The position numbers and the translations under genes are program-made. From contig JADZCW010000124.1 in assembly GCA_020851395.1 (NCBI GenBank), positions 1-16,819 of the forward strand: a stretch of DNA of 16,819 bases, written 5' to 3'. The stretch comes from Phycisphaeraceae bacterium. GTDB taxonomy: Bacteria > Planctomycetota > Phycisphaerae > Phycisphaerales > Phycisphaeraceae. The notes beneath the pieces are model-generated. The model did not search any database. It was not told where the DNA came from and worked only from the letters and a program-made list of their open reading frames with translations. This document shows positions 1-6,624 of this stretch, piece by piece (position 1 is the first letter of the stretch; every line of letters starts with the position of its first letter).

Positions 1-908
1 CATGGTAACAGGATGGCGATGTTGTGAGTCAGCACGCGCAGGAGCAAGTCCTGGCAGCGGCGGGGGTGACTGCGGCTCTGGAGACTGCTGCCGTAGTTGC
101 GTTTGAGCATCGAGAAGACCGTCTCGATCTGGCTCCGCCACCGGTAGGCCCGGGCGTTGAAGTGCGTCTTCATCAAGCGCCGGTACACGTCCGTCGGCAG
201 CCTGCCGTCCTGGCTCGGACGGCCGTGCCTCGGCGGGATGGTCGATGTGATGCCGTGATCTTCGCGTAAGAGTCGGTGGTTGTGGGCCGAGTCGAAGCCC
301 GCGTCGGCCACCAGTCGTTCGATCGTCGTGCAGGGGGTCAGGTTCGCCAAGAGGCCGTCAAGCTGGTCGACGTCGGGCGTCGGGCCCGTCGAGGCCACGG
401 CCGCCAACGCCAGGTGGCTGGCGCAGCAGACCAGGATCATGAGCTTGCCGAACTTGCGATAACGCAGCCGCTTTTTGGGCTGTTTACCCTCGGTGGTCTG
501 CTGACTGCGCCAGACGAAGTAGCGGCTGGCGTGGTGGGTCTCGAGGCCGCTCGAGTCGGCCGCGGCGTGACGGACGCGGCGATGTGGACGAGTCAGCGTC
601 AGCGTCGCTTCGAGCAACTCGAGCACCTTGGCCGTCCGCAGCAACCGGTCGGCGGCCTTCTGAAGGGTCGTCCAGTGCGGCACGGCCTTGAGGCCGATGG
701 CCTGACACAGGTCGGGGCTGTCGATGAGCAAGGCGCACAGGCCGCGGTAGTCCTTCTTCTGGTGGACCTTGAGCACCAGGCAGGCGAACAACTGCGGCTG
801 GGTGAACTTCTTGGGCGCGAAGTGGTGAGCGTACTCGGGCAGGGCATCCTTGGCCGCGGCGTACGCCACCCGCAGCACCTTCCTTGGCGACTTGCTGGTC
901 GTGCTCAT
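1..908 (-). CDS. IS5/IS4-type DDE transposase, 3' end cut by window edge
   Basis: This gene encodes the transposase that cuts and joins the ends of its own insertion sequence. From the ATG at 908 the frame stays open for 302 codons to the window edge, with no internal stop. The RNase H-like DDE domain (DDE_Tnp_1 type) covers roughly residues 110-300. Candidate catalytic residues are D118 in AAADSSGLE, D202 in VADAGFDS, and E262 in the classical Y-(2)-R-(3)-E-(6)-K signature (Y255, R258, E262, K269). The segment YRWRSQIETVFSMLKR and the closing LTHNIAILLP are typical of this family near its C-terminus, so only the last few residues should be missing. The gene looks intact and possibly active. 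The exact IS family (IS5 versus IS4 or IS1182 groups) is uncertain. Confidence 0.88.
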   Translation of the reverse strand, partial: MSTTSKSPRKVLRVAYAAAKDALPEYAHHFAPKKFTQPQLFACLVLKVHQKKDYRGLCALLIDSPDLCQAIGLKAVPHWTTLQKAADRLLRTAKVLELLEATLTLTRPHRRVRHAAADSSGLETHHASRYFVWRSQQTTEGKQPKKRLRYRKFGKLMILVCCASHLALAAVASTGPTPDVDQLDGLLANLTPCTTIERLVADAGFDSAHNHRLLREDHGITSTIPPRHGRPSQDGRLPTDVYRRLMKTHFNARAYRWRSQIETVFSMLKRNYGSSLQSRSHPRRCQDLLLRVLTHNIAILLP

Positions 909-969
909 GGCCCCTGGTGTATCATCCTTCCACCGATCGCGCCAGCGAACAGGCGCCGAACAAAGGGAA

Positions 970-985
970 GTTTTCTACAGAGCCC
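970..985 (-). repeat. Candidate terminal inverted repeat of the insertion sequence
   Basis: The minus strand reads gggctctgtagaaaac, about 60 bp upstream of the transposase start. A G-rich start followed by tgtagaaaa resembles the outer ends of IS4/IS5-like elements. The matching end is outside the window, so the repeat cannot be verified as inverted. Confidence 0.45.
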
Positions 986-1004
986 ACGCCACCCGGGCGA
1001 GCAC

Positions 1005-1044
1005 AAAAAAAACAGCATGCACAGCCTTTGTCCTGCGCATGCTG
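1005..1044 (-). terminator. Rho-independent terminator after the GH78-like gene
   Basis: Read on the minus strand, cagcatgc (1044-1037), then g, then cag, pairs with ctg, then u, then gcaugcug (1020-1013). The result is a 12-bp stem with one G-U wobble and the 8-base loop gacaaagg. It is followed at once by eight T residues (1012-1005). On the plus strand the wobble becomes an A-C mismatch and no T-run follows, so the signal is directional. It lies 62 bp past the stop codon of the gene at 1107 and probably ends the whole leftward transcript before the insertion sequence. Confidence 0.9.
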
Positions 1045-1106
1045 ATAGGAATGACTGGAAGATATTTTCGACGCGATTGAGCCGTGTCAGCCAACAGCCA
1101 GCTGGC

Positions 1107-3503
1107 TCAACCCAGCGTCCACCGCTTGGTCCCCCGAACCTTCGCCGGCTTCTGGCCCGGCAGGATCACCTCGGCCTCGACGCCGCGCGGCAGCTTGAGG
1201 CTGACCTCAACCTTGTCGCCCTTGCGGGTCCAGCTCGACTCGATCAGCCCCTGCGGGGCGGGGATGGCCGCCGAGGTGGTGCCCACGCCGGGCACGTCGA
1301 GCGTGGGCGTAAAGCTCACGCGCTTCCAGCCGACGTCCTTCTGCGCCAGGCCGCCGAGCGTGCCGACGAGGTGGTAGATCGGATGGGCCGCCCAGGCGTG
1401 CGAGCAGGAGCCATTCCCGACCTCCTGCGTCTTGCCGCCGCCGATGTCGGAGCTGGGGAACGCCTCCCACGTCCCGCCCCACGGCACCATCGGGGCCCAG
1501 TTCCGCTTGATGTGCTCGACCACCTGCCGCCCGTACCCGAGCTGCCGCATGGCCGAGTAGACATAGGTCACCCAGAAGCTCGACGGCTGGCCGCCCTCGA
1601 CCTTCTCCTCCCGGAGGTAGGGCAGCATCCGCTTCTCGACCATCGCGCCGTGGTGCTCGGGCTTGAGGCCGCACAGGATCGCCAGCGTCTGATTGTGCAC
1701 CGAGTGCACGTTCACCGCCTTGCCCTCGCGCGTCAGCCCGTCGTGGAAGAGCTTCTCCTTGTTATTCCACAGCTTGGCCAGCACCCGCTTCTTCTGCTCG
1801 TTGTAGAGCCCCGTCAGCAGCTTCTTCTCCTTGGCCATCCGCGCCACGCCCGCCATGGTGATCAGCTTCTCGAGCGCGAAGATGTACCAGAGGTTCAAGA
1901 GCGTCGGCGTGCCGTCCTTGTGCAGGTTCGTCCAGTCCAGGAACAGCCAGTACCGCGGGTCGTACCCCAGCAGCCCGTTCTTCTGCCGGCCCTCCCCCCG
2001 GAAGTAGCCCAGCACCCGCAGCACCCGGGGCCACTGCTCCTTGAACATCCCGATGTCCCCCGTCTGGTAGTAGTAATCCCAGATGCTCACCAGCCAGATC
2101 AGCGAGAAGTCCGGCAGGATGCAGTGATGCGACATCGTCGGCGCGTGCCCGTAGGTCAGCCCGTTGGGCACTTCCTGCCTGCCGATGCTCCGGATGCCCC
2201 TCGCCACCAGCCGCGCGTCGCCGGCCAAGTGGAACGTGTTCTGCCCCTGAACCCGGGCGTCGCCCCACCACTGCGCCTGCTCGCGCCACGGCGTGTCGAC
2301 GTAGCTGTCCAGCGCGCACACCTGCTGCGTCCGCACGCTGATCCGGTAGATGTCATTGAGCATCGCGTCGTCGCAGCTGAACCTGCCCTTGATGTCCAGC
2401 GGGTACACCGTGTGCCGCAGCGCCACCCTGACCGTCACCGGCTGCCGCGTCGAACGCGCGATGGCCACCAGGTACCGATGCCCCATGACGTGGAAGAATT
2501 CATGCTTCGTCGCGACGGGCCGCAGGTACAGGCGGTTGCACATCGACGCCTCGCACCCCGTGCCCGGCGCCGTGACGATGGGCCGGCCGTCGGGGTGCAG
2601 CCCCTCGGTGAAATAGAAGTCGATCATCTCCCCCTGCCCTGCCCCGCCGCTGATCTCGACGTTGAGCGACCCGATGCCCAGCACGCCCAGATCCGCCGTG
2701 ACCGCCGCCAGCCGATCCTCACCCGTCCCCGGCAGCGTCAGCGTCAGCCACTTCCCATCCGCCTGAGCCGGCGAGGCATCGCGCCACGCGAGCTTGTCAT
2801 GCTCGCTGTGGAAGCCATGCGCGATGTTGTAGCGGTCCCTGTAACCTTCCGCGCAGGATCCCTGCGCCATCGAGCACGCCCGGACGTACGGCAGCCATTC
2901 GTTGCCGAGATTCGGGATGCCGCGATCCTCCATGTCATGCCACGGCATCACGCCGTAAGGCCGGAACGAGCGCTTCATGCTCCACCCCTCGGGGAGTTTT
3001 TCCGCCGTCCGCCACGATCCGTCGTCCTCGCGGGCGTCGAACTGCTCCTGGAAGTCCAACTGCACGCGGTAGCGGGCCGTGTCGCGCTTGTACGCCCGGG
3101 CGGGCCGCCCCGACCAGGTGTTGTTCGACGACACGTCGACCTTCCCCCACACCCCCGCCGCGATCACCCCCGCGTAGGACTGCGTCAGGTACTGGTACGT
3201 GCTCTTGCCCCCGTTGTACCCCAGGATGCAGATCCAGTTGTGCCCCGCCCGCAGGTACGGCGTCAGGTCCACCTCGTCGAAAGGCCACGAGTCCTGATAC
3301 CCCCGCGCCGGCCCGCGCGTCACATACTTCCCGTTGGCATACAGCACGTACTTCTGGTCCGCCGAGACGAAGAACGGCGCCTTAGCCGGCACAACGTCGA
3401 GGTCGAAGTCCTTGCGGAACTGGGCGTACTGGTTGTGCAGGAACTCAGCGGCGGAGATCCACATCCAGGACGCACGACGCAGCGGATGATTGGGTTTGAG
3501 CAT
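1107..3503 (-). CDS. GH78-like alpha-L-rhamnosidase (six-hairpin glycosidase)
   Basis: This is a likely inverting glycosidase of the alpha-L-rhamnosidase type, 798 residues from the chosen ATG. The N-terminal 370 residues look like stacked beta-sandwich domains; one holds the segment APFFVSADQKYVLYANGKYV, common in GH78 N-domains. An (alpha/alpha)6 barrel follows at about 372-721, and a small C-terminal beta domain at about 722-798. The barrel carries DTPWREQAQWWGDA at about 403-416, the counterpart of the GH78 acid motif, with E408 as candidate general acid. PWGGTWEAF follows at about 675-682, with E680 as candidate base. No signal peptide is visible, so it is probably cytoplasmic or exported by an unrecognised route. 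An in-frame GTG at 3545 would add 14 proline-rich residues and has no ribosome site. The ATG at 3503 has a weak AGGTG. The gene lies 150 bp after the ABC ATPase and may be the last gene of the operon. The substrate is not predictable beyond the family. Confidence 0.82.
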   Translation of the reverse strand: MLKPNHPLRRASWMWISAAEFLHNQYAQFRKDFDLDVVPAKAPFFVSADQKYVLYANGKYVTRGPARGYQDSWPFDEVDLTPYLRAGHNWICILGYNGGKSTYQYLTQSYAGVIAAGVWGKVDVSSNNTWSGRPARAYKRDTARYRVQLDFQEQFDAREDDGSWRTAEKLPEGWSMKRSFRPYGVMPWHDMEDRGIPNLGNEWLPYVRACSMAQGSCAEGYRDRYNIAHGFHSEHDKLAWRDASPAQADGKWLTLTLPGTGEDRLAAVTADLGVLGIGSLNVEISGGAGQGEMIDFYFTEGLHPDGRPIVTAPGTGCEASMCNRLYLRPVATKHEFFHVMGHRYLVAIARSTRQPVTVRVALRHTVYPLDIKGRFSCDDAMLNDIYRISVRTQQVCALDSYVDTPWREQAQWWGDARVQGQNTFHLAGDARLVARGIRSIGRQEVPNGLTYGHAPTMSHHCILPDFSLIWLVSIWDYYYQTGDIGMFKEQWPRVLRVLGYFRGEGRQKNGLLGYDPRYWLFLDWTNLHKDGTPTLLNLWYIFALEKLITMAGVARMAKEKKLLTGLYNEQKKRVLAKLWNNKEKLFHDGLTREGKAVNVHSVHNQTLAILCGLKPEHHGAMVEKRMLPYLREEKVEGGQPSSFWVTYVYSAMRQLGYGRQVVEHIKRNWAPMVPWGGTWEAFPSSDIGGGKTQEVGNGSCSHAWAAHPIYHLVGTLGGLAQKDVGWKRVSFTPTLDVPGVGTTSAAIPAPQGLIESSWTRKGDKVEVSLKLPRGVEAEVILPGQKPAKVRGTKRWTLG

Positions 3504-3653
3504 GTCAGGCACACCTAACAGGGGTGGGGGTGGTGAAAGAACCACGGCCGGAGAAACCCCCGACCGAGACCATCAGGATGGAGCAAGTACGGGTGGTTGG
3601 CAAGTGTCGGCTCCCGGCGGAGCGGCTTGGCACAGGGAAACACGGGCTGTCGG
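3504..3653. other. Intergenic spacer between ABC ATPase and GH78-like gene
   Basis: This is the largest spacer within the cluster, 150 bp. It holds one small hairpin (gctcc-gccg-ggagc on the minus strand) without a T-run. No promoter with convincing -35 and -10 boxes was found. It could contain a separate start of transcription for the glycosidase gene, but the sequence does not prove this. Confidence 0.4.
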
Positions 3654-4448
3654 CTAGTGATCGTTGAGGCTCGTCGCCGCCCCCTCCTCCCCATGCACCT
3701 CGATCTGCCCGACCTGGATGTCCAGGTCCTCTCGCCGGTCGATGCGGTCGACCTGCCCGTCGCGCATCCACAGGATCCGGTCGGAGTTGACCAGCATCTT
3801 GTGGTCGTGCGTCGCCGTGACGATCGTCACCCCGCGCTCCTGCGAGAGCTTCTTGAGCAGGCCGATGATGTCCGCCCCGGTCTTGAAGTCCAGGTTCGCC
3901 GTCGGCTCGTCCGCCAGGATGATCGCCGGGTCGTTGACCAGCGCCCGCGCGATGGCCACGCGCTGCTGCTGCCCGCCCGAGAGTTCGTCGGGCCGGTGAT
4001 CGAGGCGATGCCCCAGCCCCACCAGCTCGAGCACCTGCTTCGCCTGCTGCGTGGCCGTGTGCTCGTCGGCCCCGCCGAAGACCGCCGCCAGCGACACGTT
4101 CCGCAACGCCGTCAGCGACCAGATCAGATTGTACGCCTGGAAGATGTACCCGATGTAGTGGTTCCGCACGTACGCCAGCTGCCGGCTCGTGAGCTTGGTC
4201 AGGTCCAGCGGCCCGATGCTCACCGACCCGCTCGTCGGCACGTCCAACGCCCCGATCATGTTGAACAGCGTCGTCTTGCCCGACCCGCTCGGGCCCATGA
4301 TCGACAGGTACTCGCCCCGCTTGATGTCGAAGCTCACGTCCCTGACGGCGTAGACGTCCTCGCCGCGCAGGTGGAACAGCTTGGAGATCTTGTTGACCTC
4401 GATCAGCGTGGCGCCCTTGGGAATGTCGTGTGGGGTGTTCTGGGTCAT
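3654..4448 (-). CDS. ABC transporter ATP-binding protein, LolD/MacB type (second copy)
   Basis: This is a 264-residue ATPase that would power a partner FtsX-type permease at the inner membrane. All nucleotide-binding motifs are intact: Walker A GPSGSGKTT (52-60), Q-loop Q104 in YIFQAYNLI, signature LSGGQQQR (156-163), Walker B IILADEPT (176-183) with catalytic E181, and H-loop H214 in ATHDH. The FQAYNL and LSGGQQQRVAIARA style is that of the LolD/MacB/FtsE branch. A C-terminal tail of about 35 residues (DRREDLDIQVGQIEVHGEE) goes past the usual end and parallels the tail of the other ATPase at 11673. No permease is directly adjacent. Its neighbours are an OPT-like transporter upstream and a glycosidase downstream, so it probably serves the permeases encoded earlier in the cluster, possibly in alternation with its paralogue. 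The ATG start has only a weak ribosome site. Confidence 0.93.
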   Translation of the reverse strand: MTQNTPHDIPKGATLIEVNKISKLFHLRGEDVYAVRDVSFDIKRGEYLSIMGPSGSGKTTLFNMIGALDVPTSGSVSIGPLDLTKLTSRQLAYVRNHYIGYIFQAYNLIWSLTALRNVSLAAVFGGADEHTATQQAKQVLELVGLGHRLDHRPDELSGGQQQRVAIARALVNDPAIILADEPTANLDFKTGADIIGLLKKLSQERGVTIVTATHDHKMLVNSDRILWMRDGQVDRIDRREDLDIQVGQIEVHGEEGAATSLNDH

Positions 4449-4490
4449 GATCGAAGGCCGAGGTTCAGGGTGTTAAGGCGACCGGACTCA

Positions 4491-4514
4491 ACTTCCGGGG
4501 GCACTTCCGGGGGG
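4491..4514. repeat. Tandem 12-bp direct repeat in spacer
   Basis: Two adjacent 12-bp units, acttccgggggc and acttccgggggg, differ only in the last base. They lie immediately after the stop codon of the OPT-like gene and before the ATPase gene. This may be a small slippage duplication; no function is evident. Confidence 0.7.
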
Positions 4515-6587
4515 TTAGAACGGCAACTGGAACACGCTCTTGACCAGAAAAACAAAGCCGATGCCCAGCGTGGCCACCAGCCCCATCCCGCAACTGAAGC
4601 CCGCCACGATGACCGGCACGTACTGCCGCCACGCCAGCCCCAGCCGTTTCTGGAAGTAGTAGCGCCCGATCAGCGCCCCGATGAACTGCGGGATGATGGA
4701 GTACGGCACCGCCTGGTTGAAACCGCGGACGATCCCGTAGGTCAGGAAGATCGGCGCCCCCAGCGTGTTGAGCACCCCGAAGAGCACCCCGCCGAACCCC
4801 AGCCCCCAGAGGATGTAGTCCGCCCGCAACGCCTGCTCAGCCGTGCCGAAACTCCCGAGCGTCAGCGAGTGGATGACGGCGTTGTTCTCGGCGTTGATGT
4901 CCCAGATCTGCTGCGCGAAGGGGTACTGCGCGCTGGGAATCGGCGCCAGCCCCCAGATGTAGTTGGCGAAGAACAGCGACGCCACCAGGATGATCGGCGT
5001 CAGCAGCAGCTCCGACTTCCAGATGCTCCAGAATTTCGTCCCCGTCAGCTCGCACTGCCGGTAGAACACCGCCATCGACCCGTAGTTCTGCAGCGGCACT
5101 GGCAGGAACCACACCTCCACCCCCTTGTACCCCGACAGGATGAACGACGCCTCGCGGACAAACGGGATGTTCACCACCTCCCCCGCGATGCCCTCCATAC
5201 GGGCCGTGACATAGCTGATCACCGGCGTGTACAGGAACCCGTAGAAGAGCATCACCATCATCACGCCGCTGTGCCAGTTGATCAGCCACCCCGAGACGAG
5301 GATGTACGCGCTCGTCGACAGGACGTAGGTCAGTAGGATCATCGCGCTCGGCAGGTCCCCGCGGCCCTTCGGCGCCGCGTGCAGACGGTTGGGCTCCTGC
5401 CCCGACGCGCGCTGCTCCCGCCGGGCCTTGCGGAGCTTGACCAGCCCCTTGCTCACCGCCAGGAACCCCACCACCGCGATCGCCAGCGACAGCCCGATGC
5501 TGAAGCTGAAGTAGAAGTCGATGTTGTTCTTGTACACCGTCGTCAGCAGCGGGTCGTTGTAGTTCCAGGTGTGCAGGATGCCGAAGTTGCGCAGCTGCGG
5601 GTTGGCGATGAACGTGATCACCATCCCGATGAAGGTCCCCAGCACAGCGTAGAACGGCAGCAGCATCCCGATCAACAGCACCCCCAGGTCCATCGAGATC
5701 CCCGTGGCCACCGCCGGCAGGATGTGCTGCGTCCGCGACGTCCAGTCCACGAAAGGGATCGGCAGGATCGAGATCGGCGCCGCCAGCAACGCCCCGGTAA
5801 TCGTCGGCAGACCCAGGTACAGCAGCCCGAACACCATCCCCATCAGCCCCCCGATCGAGAACACCCGCCAACGCCAGCTCGTCGGCGCGTTGGGGTCCTT
5901 GTTCATGTCCTTCTCCGCCTTCTCCTCCTCCTGCTCCTCCGACAGCGCCAGGATGCCCTGCGCCCCCAGCGGAGCCATCGGGAACGGCAGACGCTCGACG
6001 TCGCTGGCCAGCCGGAACAGCCCGTACCCCAGGATCATGTTGTTCACCCGCCCCATGACCGTCCCGAAGATCATCAGCCCGATCGCCGGCAGCCACTGCC
6101 ACATCAGCAGCGACCGCTGCTCGAGCACCGCCGGGTCATTGGGCGCGAACCACCTGGGCAGGGCCTCGGAGATCCCGCTCGCCTGAGCCGCGTTGGACTG
6201 GGCGTAGAACTGATTCCAGAGCAGGCCCATCCCACCCTCGAACCCGCTCGCCCCGCCGATCAACGCCCCCGCCAGGTAGAACAGCGTGAAAATCTCCGCC
6301 TTCTTGAGCACCTTGTTCGCCCGCCGTGCCACCTCGATAAACAGGATCAGCGTCACCCACTGTGCCGCCCCCCCGATCCCCGTGCCGGCGATCAGCCCCA
6401 TGTACATCGACCCCGGCACCATCACCAGCGCCACGAACAACGCGCCCAGGAACGCCTGCCACGTGAAGCCGTCCTCGAATGTCTCGGGCGGCTGCATCAG
6501 GTTGCGGAACACTTCCAGTTCCGTGTCCCGCTTCTTGGCCGGGGTGTTGGCCGGGGGCTTGGGCTCGATGGTTGGCGATGCACTCAC
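4515..6587 (-). CDS. OPT-like oligopeptide transporter family membrane protein
   Basis: This is a 690-residue multi-pass inner-membrane protein of the OPT-like group, often labelled peptide transporter in Planctomycetota. About 14-16 hydrophobic segments are visible. After a short proline-rich cytoplasmic start comes RDTELEVFRNLMQ, then the first membrane pair at about 45-70 (GALFVALVMVPGSMYMGLIA). A conserved-looking DVERLPFPMAPLGAQG lies at about 196-211. A charged loop follows (about 216-235, EEQEEEKAEKDMNKDP). The start is set at a GTG, 37 bp after the previous stop, with a GGAG site 7 bases ahead. A longer frame reaching 6764 overlaps the previous gene, and its first 59 residues are basic and cysteine-rich, so it is rejected. 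The substrate is unknown: OPT proteins carry peptides or metal chelates. It is the second OPT-like protein of the cluster, after the DUF6785 protein at the right edge. Confidence 0.82.
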   Translation of the reverse strand: MSASPTIEPKPPANTPAKKRDTELEVFRNLMQPPETFEDGFTWQAFLGALFVALVMVPGSMYMGLIAGTGIGGAAQWVTLILFIEVARRANKVLKKAEIFTLFYLAGALIGGASGFEGGMGLLWNQFYAQSNAAQASGISEALPRWFAPNDPAVLEQRSLLMWQWLPAIGLMIFGTVMGRVNNMILGYGLFRLASDVERLPFPMAPLGAQGILALSEEQEEEKAEKDMNKDPNAPTSWRWRVFSIGGLMGMVFGLLYLGLPTITGALLAAPISILPIPFVDWTSRTQHILPAVATGISMDLGVLLIGMLLPFYAVLGTFIGMVITFIANPQLRNFGILHTWNYNDPLLTTVYKNNIDFYFSFSIGLSLAIAVVGFLAVSKGLVKLRKARREQRASGQEPNRLHAAPKGRGDLPSAMILLTYVLSTSAYILVSGWLINWHSGVMMVMLFYGFLYTPVISYVTARMEGIAGEVVNIPFVREASFILSGYKGVEVWFLPVPLQNYGSMAVFYRQCELTGTKFWSIWKSELLLTPIILVASLFFANYIWGLAPIPSAQYPFAQQIWDINAENNAVIHSLTLGSFGTAEQALRADYILWGLGFGGVLFGVLNTLGAPIFLTYGIVRGFNQAVPYSIIPQFIGALIGRYYFQKRLGLAWRQYVPVIVAGFSCGMGLVATLGIGFVFLVKSVFQLPF

Positions 6588-6594
6588 GTCCCGT

Positions 6595-6598
6595 CTCC
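6595..6598 (-). promoter_or_regulatory. Ribosome binding site fixing the GTG start at 6587
   Basis: The minus strand reads ccGGAGacgggacGTG, with GGAG 7 bases before the GTG. This supports a 690-residue OPT-like protein instead of the longer frame that overlaps the preceding gene. Confidence 0.65.
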
Positions 6599-6624
6599 GG
6601 GTAAGGGGTCTACGGTAGGGGGGA

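Larger units (their letters stand above)
1..985 (-). mobile_element. Insertion sequence, IS5/IS4-like, left part outside window
   Basis: The element holds one DDE transposase gene read leftwards. Its upstream end probably lies near 985, because the minus strand there reads gggctctgtagaaaac (985-970). This resembles the termini of many IS4/IS5-type elements (from memory, not a search). The other end and any target-site duplication lie beyond position 1, so neither the full length nor the second inverted repeat can be confirmed. The element sits about 20 bp past the T-run of the terminator that closes the neighbouring gene cluster, so it does not interrupt a gene here. Confidence 0.65.

Noticed and set aside
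1096..1107. Perfect 12-bp palindrome agccagctggct at the end of the GH78-like gene
   Set aside because: It has no loop and no T-run and partly overlaps the stop codon. A much better terminator lies just beyond.
276..3518. Open plus-strand frame of 1,080 codons
   Set aside because: It is antisense to the transposase and the GH78-like gene, its protein is dominated by R, P, H and V repeats, and it matches no family. High GC keeps this frame free of stops.
3612..3635. Small hairpin (gctcc/ggagc) after the second ATPase as a terminator
   Set aside because: The stem is only 5 bp and no T-run follows, so transcription is likely to continue or the site has no role.
3597..5336. Open plus-strand frame of 579 codons
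   Set aside because: It crosses two well-supported minus-strand genes and their spacer and has no recognisable domain.
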